Part shown: positions 33,597 through 36,688 of the stretch, piece by piece
Numbering within the stretch: position 1 is the first letter of the stretch
How the letters are laid out: every line of letters starts with the position of its first letter
DNA from: Bacillota bacterium
GTDB taxonomy: Bacteria > Bacillota_I > Bacilli_A > RF39 > UBA660
Assembly: GCA_015059485.1 (NCBI GenBank)
Contig: SVAH01000012.1
Span: forward strand, 1-36,688
Length of the DNA: 36,688 bases
Direction: 5' to 3'
Program-made: the position numbers and the translations under genes
The notes under the pieces: model-generated
Databases searched by the model: none
What the model saw: the letters and a program-made list of their open reading frames with translations, nothing else
What the model was told of the DNA's origin: nothing

Positions 33597-34154
33597 ATGG
33601 AAGATTTTGAAAAATTGTTAGAGGATTATTTAGACTTTGAAGAATATGGTGAAAAAGATAAAGATTTAGACATTTATGAATGTAAGAGTTCTTCGACGGA
33701 GTCACCATTTACACAAGAAGATTCTATAAGTATTAGTAAATTTGTTAATCATTATTTAGAGTTTGATTGTGATGCAAAGAATTTATATCATTCTGGACTT
33801 AGAGAATTACAATTGGATTATGTAATTGGAATAGATAATAATTTTGCAAATAAAAACTCTGAGTATGTTAAAAGAGGATTTTTACTTATTGTTATTGATG
33901 CAAAAGGTAAACGTGGGACTTATTTAAATCCTGTTTATATAAAAAAATATTTAGAAAGAGCTGACATAGCAAAAGTTTTAAGTACTTTTCAAAAAATTCA
34001 ACAAATAGAGTTTCCTAAATTAGATGAATATTTTAATAGATATTTAGAAGCATTAATGCAATTTGAAGAAAGAGAAAAATTTAAAACACTATTATTAGAA
34101 ACACATAAAATGAATAAAATAAGAAAGTTAGAAAGAAGGATGAAAAATGATTAA
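33597..34154 (+). CDS. Unknown protein between T-box and thrS (185 aa)
   Basis: I do not recognise this protein. The start is ATG 33597, seven bases after GGAGG; the in-frame ATG at 33579 lies at the end of the T-box terminator T tract. The protein is acidic at its N-terminus (EDFEKLLEDYLDFEEYGEKDKDLD). In the middle it has a strand-rich part (LQLDYVIGIDNNFANKNSEYVKRGFLLIVIDAKGKRGTYLNPVYIKKYL) and it ends in a basic coiled-coil helix (about 145-185). No signal peptide or membrane segment. Because it lies between the T-box and thrS, with an eight-base overlap with thrS, it is induced when threonyl-tRNA is uncharged. It could be connected to tRNA, translation or threonine supply; nothing in its sequence decides. 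Confidence 0.65.
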   Translation: MEDFEKLLEDYLDFEEYGEKDKDLDIYECKSSSTESPFTQEDSISISKFVNHYLEFDCDAKNLYHSGLRELQLDYVIGIDNNFANKNSEYVKRGFLLIVIDAKGKRGTYLNPVYIKKYLERADIAKVLSTFQKIQQIEFPKLDEYFNRYLEALMQFEEREKFKTLLLETHKMNKIRKLERRMKND

Positions 34155-35907
34155 TATAAAAGAAGATGAAAGATTAAATAAATTAAATCATAGTTGTGCA
34201 CACTTAATGGCACAAGCTGTAAAACACTTATATCCAGAAGCAAAGTTTTGGGTTGGCCCAGTAGTGGAAGAAGGCTTTTATTATGACATAGATCTTGGAG
34301 ATAAAGTTATTACTGATGAAGATTTAGAGAGTATTTCAAAAGAAATGAAAAAACTTGCAAAAGATGGTAAAAGAATAGTTAGACAAGAAATTTCTAAAAG
34401 TGAAGCATTAGAAAAGTTTAAAGATGATCCATATAAAGTAGATTTAATTGAAAGAATGGATGAAGATAATACGGTTATATCTTGCTATACTCAAGGAGAT
34501 TTTACTGACCTTTGTCGTGGGCCACATGTTGATACAGTAAAAGAATGTAAAAATTTTAAATTACTTAAATTTAGTGGTGCATATTGGAAAGGTGATAAAA
34601 ATAATAAAATGCTTCAAAGAATCTATGGAGTATGCTTTGATACACCTGAAGAACTAGAGGCACACTTGCAAGAACTAGAAGAAGCAAAACAAAGAGATCA
34701 TAGAAAAATTGGTAAGGATTTAGGAATATATATGATGTCTGATTTAGTTGGAAGAGGACTTCCAATGTATTTACCAAATGGATTTACTTTATGGAATGAA
34801 CTTGAAAATTATATTAGAAATAAAGAAATTAAACGTGGATATAAGCATGTACAAACTCCACCTTTAGGTAATGTTAATTTATATAAAACATCTGGGCATT
34901 TAGAACATTATAAAGATGCAATGTTTCCAATAATGCAAGTTGAAGATGAAGAATATGTACTTCGTCCAATGAATTGTCCACATCACATGGTAATTTATGG
35001 TAACGATATTCATTCATATAGAGATCTTCCACTTCGTATTGCAGAAATAGCAAGAGATTGTAGGTATGAAGCATCAGGTGCTTTAAAAGGCATTGAAAGA
35101 GTTAGAACGTTTTGTCAAAATGATTCACATATATTCTGTACACCAGAGCAAATTGAAGCTGAATTTAAAGGTGTAGTTGATTTAATACTTGAATGTTATA
35201 AAGAATTAGATATCAAGAATTTTAGATTTGAATTATCACTTAGAGATCCTGAAGATAAAGTTAAATATCATCAAGATGATGAAATGTGGAATAAAGCTGA
35301 AGATATGTTAAGACAAGTATTAAATGATTTAAAAATTGATTATGTAGAAAAAATTGGAGAAGCAGCTTTTTATGGACCTAAGTTAGATGTTCAAGTTAAA
35401 CCAGCTGTTGGAAATGAAATAACACTTTCAACATGTCAATTGGATTTCTGTTTGCCAGCAAAATTTGAACTTTCATATGTTGATAAAGATGGTGAAAAGA
35501 AAACACCAGTGGTTCTTCATAGAGCAGTATTTGGATCAATTGATAGATTTATTGCATATTATTTAGAAGAAACAAAAGGAGCACTTCCAATATTCTTAGC
35601 TCCAGTACAACTTAATATTTTACCTGTAAATAACGAATATCATTTAGATTATTCTCGTGAAGTATATCAAAAACTACTTGATGAAAACTTCAGAGTAGAA
35701 CTTGACTCTCGTGAAGAAAAAGTAGGATATCGTATGAGAGAATCAGTTATTAAGAAGATTCCATATACTATAATACTTGGACAAAAAGAAGTAGATGATA
35801 AAACTATTTCATATAGATGTTATGGAAGTGAAGAAACTACTACTGTTACGCAAGAAGAATTTATTAAATTAATACATAGTGAAATTGATAACAAAGTTAG
35901 AAAATAA
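34147..35907 (+). CDS. thrS: Threonyl-tRNA synthetase, lacking the N-terminal TGS domain
   Basis: 586 aa, against about 640 for E. coli. The protein starts at the editing (N2) domain: NHSCAHLMAQA contains the His15 and His19 pair, and the CRGPHV motif gives the other metal-type residues. The catalytic domain shows the zinc ligands Cys277 (NCPHH), His328 (SHIFC) and His458 (VLHRAVFGS), spaced as in E. coli ThrRS. Motif 2 includes FRYEASG-like CRYEASGALKG. The anticodon-binding domain occupies the last ~110 residues (APVQLNILPVNNEY, ending in VRK). The TGS (N1) domain is missing, as in some other low-GC bacteria. It overlaps the upstream unknown gene, under T-box control. Confidence 0.96.
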   Translation: MINIKEDERLNKLNHSCAHLMAQAVKHLYPEAKFWVGPVVEEGFYYDIDLGDKVITDEDLESISKEMKKLAKDGKRIVRQEISKSEALEKFKDDPYKVDLIERMDEDNTVISCYTQGDFTDLCRGPHVDTVKECKNFKLLKFSGAYWKGDKNNKMLQRIYGVCFDTPEELEAHLQELEEAKQRDHRKIGKDLGIYMMSDLVGRGLPMYLPNGFTLWNELENYIRNKEIKRGYKHVQTPPLGNVNLYKTSGHLEHYKDAMFPIMQVEDEEYVLRPMNCPHHMVIYGNDIHSYRDLPLRIAEIARDCRYEASGALKGIERVRTFCQNDSHIFCTPEQIEAEFKGVVDLILECYKELDIKNFRFELSLRDPEDKVKYHQDDEMWNKAEDMLRQVLNDLKIDYVEKIGEAAFYGPKLDVQVKPAVGNEITLSTCQLDFCLPAKFELSYVDKDGEKKTPVVLHRAVFGSIDRFIAYYLEETKGALPIFLAPVQLNILPVNNEYHLDYSREVYQKLLDENFRVELDSREEKVGYRMRESVIKKIPYTIILGQKEVDDKTISYRCYGSEETTTVTQEEFIKLIHSEIDNKVRK

Positions 35908-36002
35908 TAAAAAATCAACATCAAAATTTTGTGTTGATTTTTTTATTAATTATATAATTAAATATGCAAAAAATTACTTGACAAGTACACCTGGGGGGGG
36001 GG
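35884..36002 (+). repeat. Direct repeat, copy 1 (thrS 3' end, terminator, promoter, G tract)
   Basis: This 119-base stretch reappears from 36574 on with only a few differences: one substitution in the thrS end, a changed hairpin loop and one extra T in the T tract. The last ~65 bases before the G tract, including the -35 box, are otherwise identical. The offset between copies is 690-691 bases. The copied stretch starts inside the last seven codons of thrS. Confidence 0.9.
35909..35945 (+). terminator. Intrinsic terminator after thrS
   Basis: AAAAATCAACA (35910-35920) pairs with TGTTGATTTTT (35932-35942), followed by more T residues. A diverged copy of this hairpin lies at 36600-36637. Confidence 0.85.
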
Positions 36003-36008
36003 TAAAAT
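35978..36008 (+). promoter_or_regulatory. Promoter with a ten-G tract between -35 and -10 (likely phase-variable)
   Basis: Perfect TTGACA at 35978-35983 and TAAAAT at 36003-36008, separated by 19 bases that end in ten consecutive G residues (35993-36002). Spacers of 16-18 are best for this kind of promoter, so with 10 G the spacing is two bases too long, and 8 G would give 17. A G10 run in ~28% GC DNA is not expected by chance. Slippage of such a tract would change expression in a known way (compare porA and opc in Neisseria and vlp in Mycoplasma hyorhinis). Confidence 0.75.
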
Positions 36009-36032
36009 AGACATAAGAATAGAGGAATGTAT

Positions 36033-36551
36033 ATGAAAAAAGTATTTAAAAATCCAGTTGTTACATTTATACTAGGAGCCCTAATATTTTCAAGTATAAG
36101 TGTATACGCAGCTCATAAATATGCTGCAAGTAATATAACGTATAAAGATACAACGCTAGATCAAGCATTAAATACATTATATACAACTCAAAATACAACA
36201 GTAAGTAGCCAAACTACTCAAATAAACAGCTTACAACAACAAGTAACAGAATTAACAGCAGCTGCTGCAGAGAAAGATTATGTTACTGGTAGTTTTAAGA
36301 TAAACGCAGGTACAACTAATAGTCCAGATTTAGGCTTTTATCCAAGTAAAGTAATTCTTTATGCTACTGATACTAACGTAAGAAACTTTATTATAATATC
36401 TAGAAATGGTAGTAACGGTTTTGATACAGCTGGAGGTATAGGAAATACTAGTGAATGGTATGTTATGACTAGTAATGGATTTAAAACTCAAGGTTTTTCA
36501 TCAAATGATCATGAATTGAAAATTAGTTATACTTATTATGCATTTAGATAA
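36033..36551 (+). CDS. Secreted surface protein, first gene of a tandem array
   Basis: 172-aa exported protein starting at ATG 36033, seven bases after GAGG (36022-36025). A signal peptide spans residues 1-26 (KNPVVTFILGALIFSSISVYA). Then comes an ITYKDTTLDQALNTLY segment typical of surface proteins of gut Bacillota, a Gln/Thr-rich coiled-coil linker (about 50-80), and a ~90-residue beta-rich C-terminal domain (TGSFKINAG..., GFYPSKVILYATDT, ISYTYYAF at the end) resembling small carbohydrate or phage-tail type beta domains. No LPXTG motif or lipobox, so it is probably secreted or non-covalently held. Its promoter contains the G tract, and a second unit of the same kind begins after it. Function unknown: adhesin-like or immune-evasive protein is an inference. 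Confidence 0.75.
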   Translation: MKKVFKNPVVTFILGALIFSSISVYAAHKYAASNITYKDTTLDQALNTLYTTQNTTVSSQTTQINSLQQQVTELTAAAAEKDYVTGSFKINAGTTNSPDLGFYPSKVILYATDTNVRNFIIISRNGSNGFDTAGGIGNTSEWYVMTSNGFKTQGFSSNDHELKISYTYYAFR

Positions 36552-36573
36552 ATGAATATTATAATATTATTTG

Positions 36574-36688
36574 ATTGATAATAAAGTTAGAAAATAATAA
36601 AAAATCAGCACAATGTCTTTGTGTTGATTTTTTTTATTAATTATATAATTAAATATGCAAAAAATTACTTGACAAGTACACCTGGGGG
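36574..36688 (+). repeat. Direct repeat, copy 2, cut by the window end
   Basis: Second copy of 35884-36002. It contains a remnant of the thrS 3' end (36574-36597; translated in thrS frame the same last codons, IDNKVRK then stop), the terminator hairpin (36600-36637, one GU/compensated change and a different loop) and the identical -35 region with TTGACA at 36669-36674. The first five G of a G tract occupy 36684-36688, where the window ends. A second gene of the array is expected immediately downstream. Confidence 0.9.
36600..36637 (+). terminator. Intrinsic terminator after the surface protein gene
   Basis: AAAATCAGCACAA pairs with TTGTGTTGATTTT (one G-U pair), loop TGTCT, followed by T residues. 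It is a diverged copy of the thrS terminator. Confidence 0.8.

Noticed and set aside
35993-36002. G10 tract as a mere sequencing or assembly error
   Set aside because: The same TTGACA-to-G-tract sequence recurs at 36669-36688 with at least five G before the window ends, so the tract is real even if its exact length is uncertain.
1-36688. Mycoplasma-type genetic code (TGA as Trp)
   Set aside because: TGA ends the genes at 15478 and 16344 in conserved operon overlaps, and tryptophans are encoded by TGG.
1-36688. CRISPR array, tRNA or rRNA genes
   Set aside because: No regularly spaced repeat array and no cloverleaf or rRNA-like sequence could be seen by eye in this window.

Overview
The window is AT-rich (roughly 27-30% GC by eye) with strong AGGAGG-type ribosome binding sites. 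TGA is used as a stop (the 729-aa glycosyltransferase gene and the gene after it both end in TGA), so the genetic code is the standard bacterial one, not the Mycoplasma code. A LytR-CpsA-Psr wall ligase, a T-box leader, an rpsU-yqeY pair and short SigA-like promoters with extended -10 boxes point to a walled, low-GC member of the Bacillota. It is probably a gut-type lineage near the Erysipelotrichia or the RF39/Mollicutes-related uncultured groups; that placement is an inference.

Layout. (1) 1-3526 is the right-hand part of an integrated element: two unknown genes, a small serine resolvase, a 31-codon ORF and a large serine recombinase. It ends inside, and truncates, an ABC-transporter substrate-binding gene (3500-3961, minus strand). 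(2) 4057-6198 is a three-gene operon of unknown function: a coiled-coil protein, a 95-aa protein and a 124-aa protein. Two of the three carry helical repeats that resemble mTERF repeats. (3) 6253-7790 encodes an LCP wall-polymer ligase, followed by a decayed dinD gene (7827-8280). (4) 8291-30470 is a 22-kb surface-polysaccharide locus. It supplies GDP-mannose (ManC, ManA) and nucleotide-activated manno-heptose (GmhA, HldE, GmhB). It also encodes a GT9 heptosyltransferase-like enzyme, eight other glycosyltransferases (seven GT2-type, counting one GT2-GT4 fusion, and one GT4), a Wzm/Wzt-type ABC exporter, a Wzx-type flippase, an acyltransferase and two large polytopic membrane proteins. (5) 30557-31258 is rpsU-yqeY, followed by a 674-aa protein that looks like a degenerate RNase II/R fold. 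(6) 33346-35945 is a T-box leader controlling an unknown 185-aa gene and thrS. (7) 35884 to the window end is the start of a tandem array. It holds a secreted 172-aa protein whose promoter has ten consecutive G residues between the -35 and -10 boxes, and a second copy of the same terminator-promoter-G-tract unit at the right edge.

How the genes work together. The polysaccharide locus appears to make a mannose- and heptose-containing surface polymer, export it, and decorate it with acyl groups and probably lipid-carrier-donated sugars. The LCP protein just upstream is a plausible ligase to peptidoglycan. The right-hand array looks like a separate surface-variation system: slippage of the G tract would change promoter spacing and switch secreted proteins on and off. 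I consider this, together with the duplication that carries the 3' end of thrS, the most interesting undescribed feature of the window. The complete heptose pathway in a Bacillota surface locus comes second.
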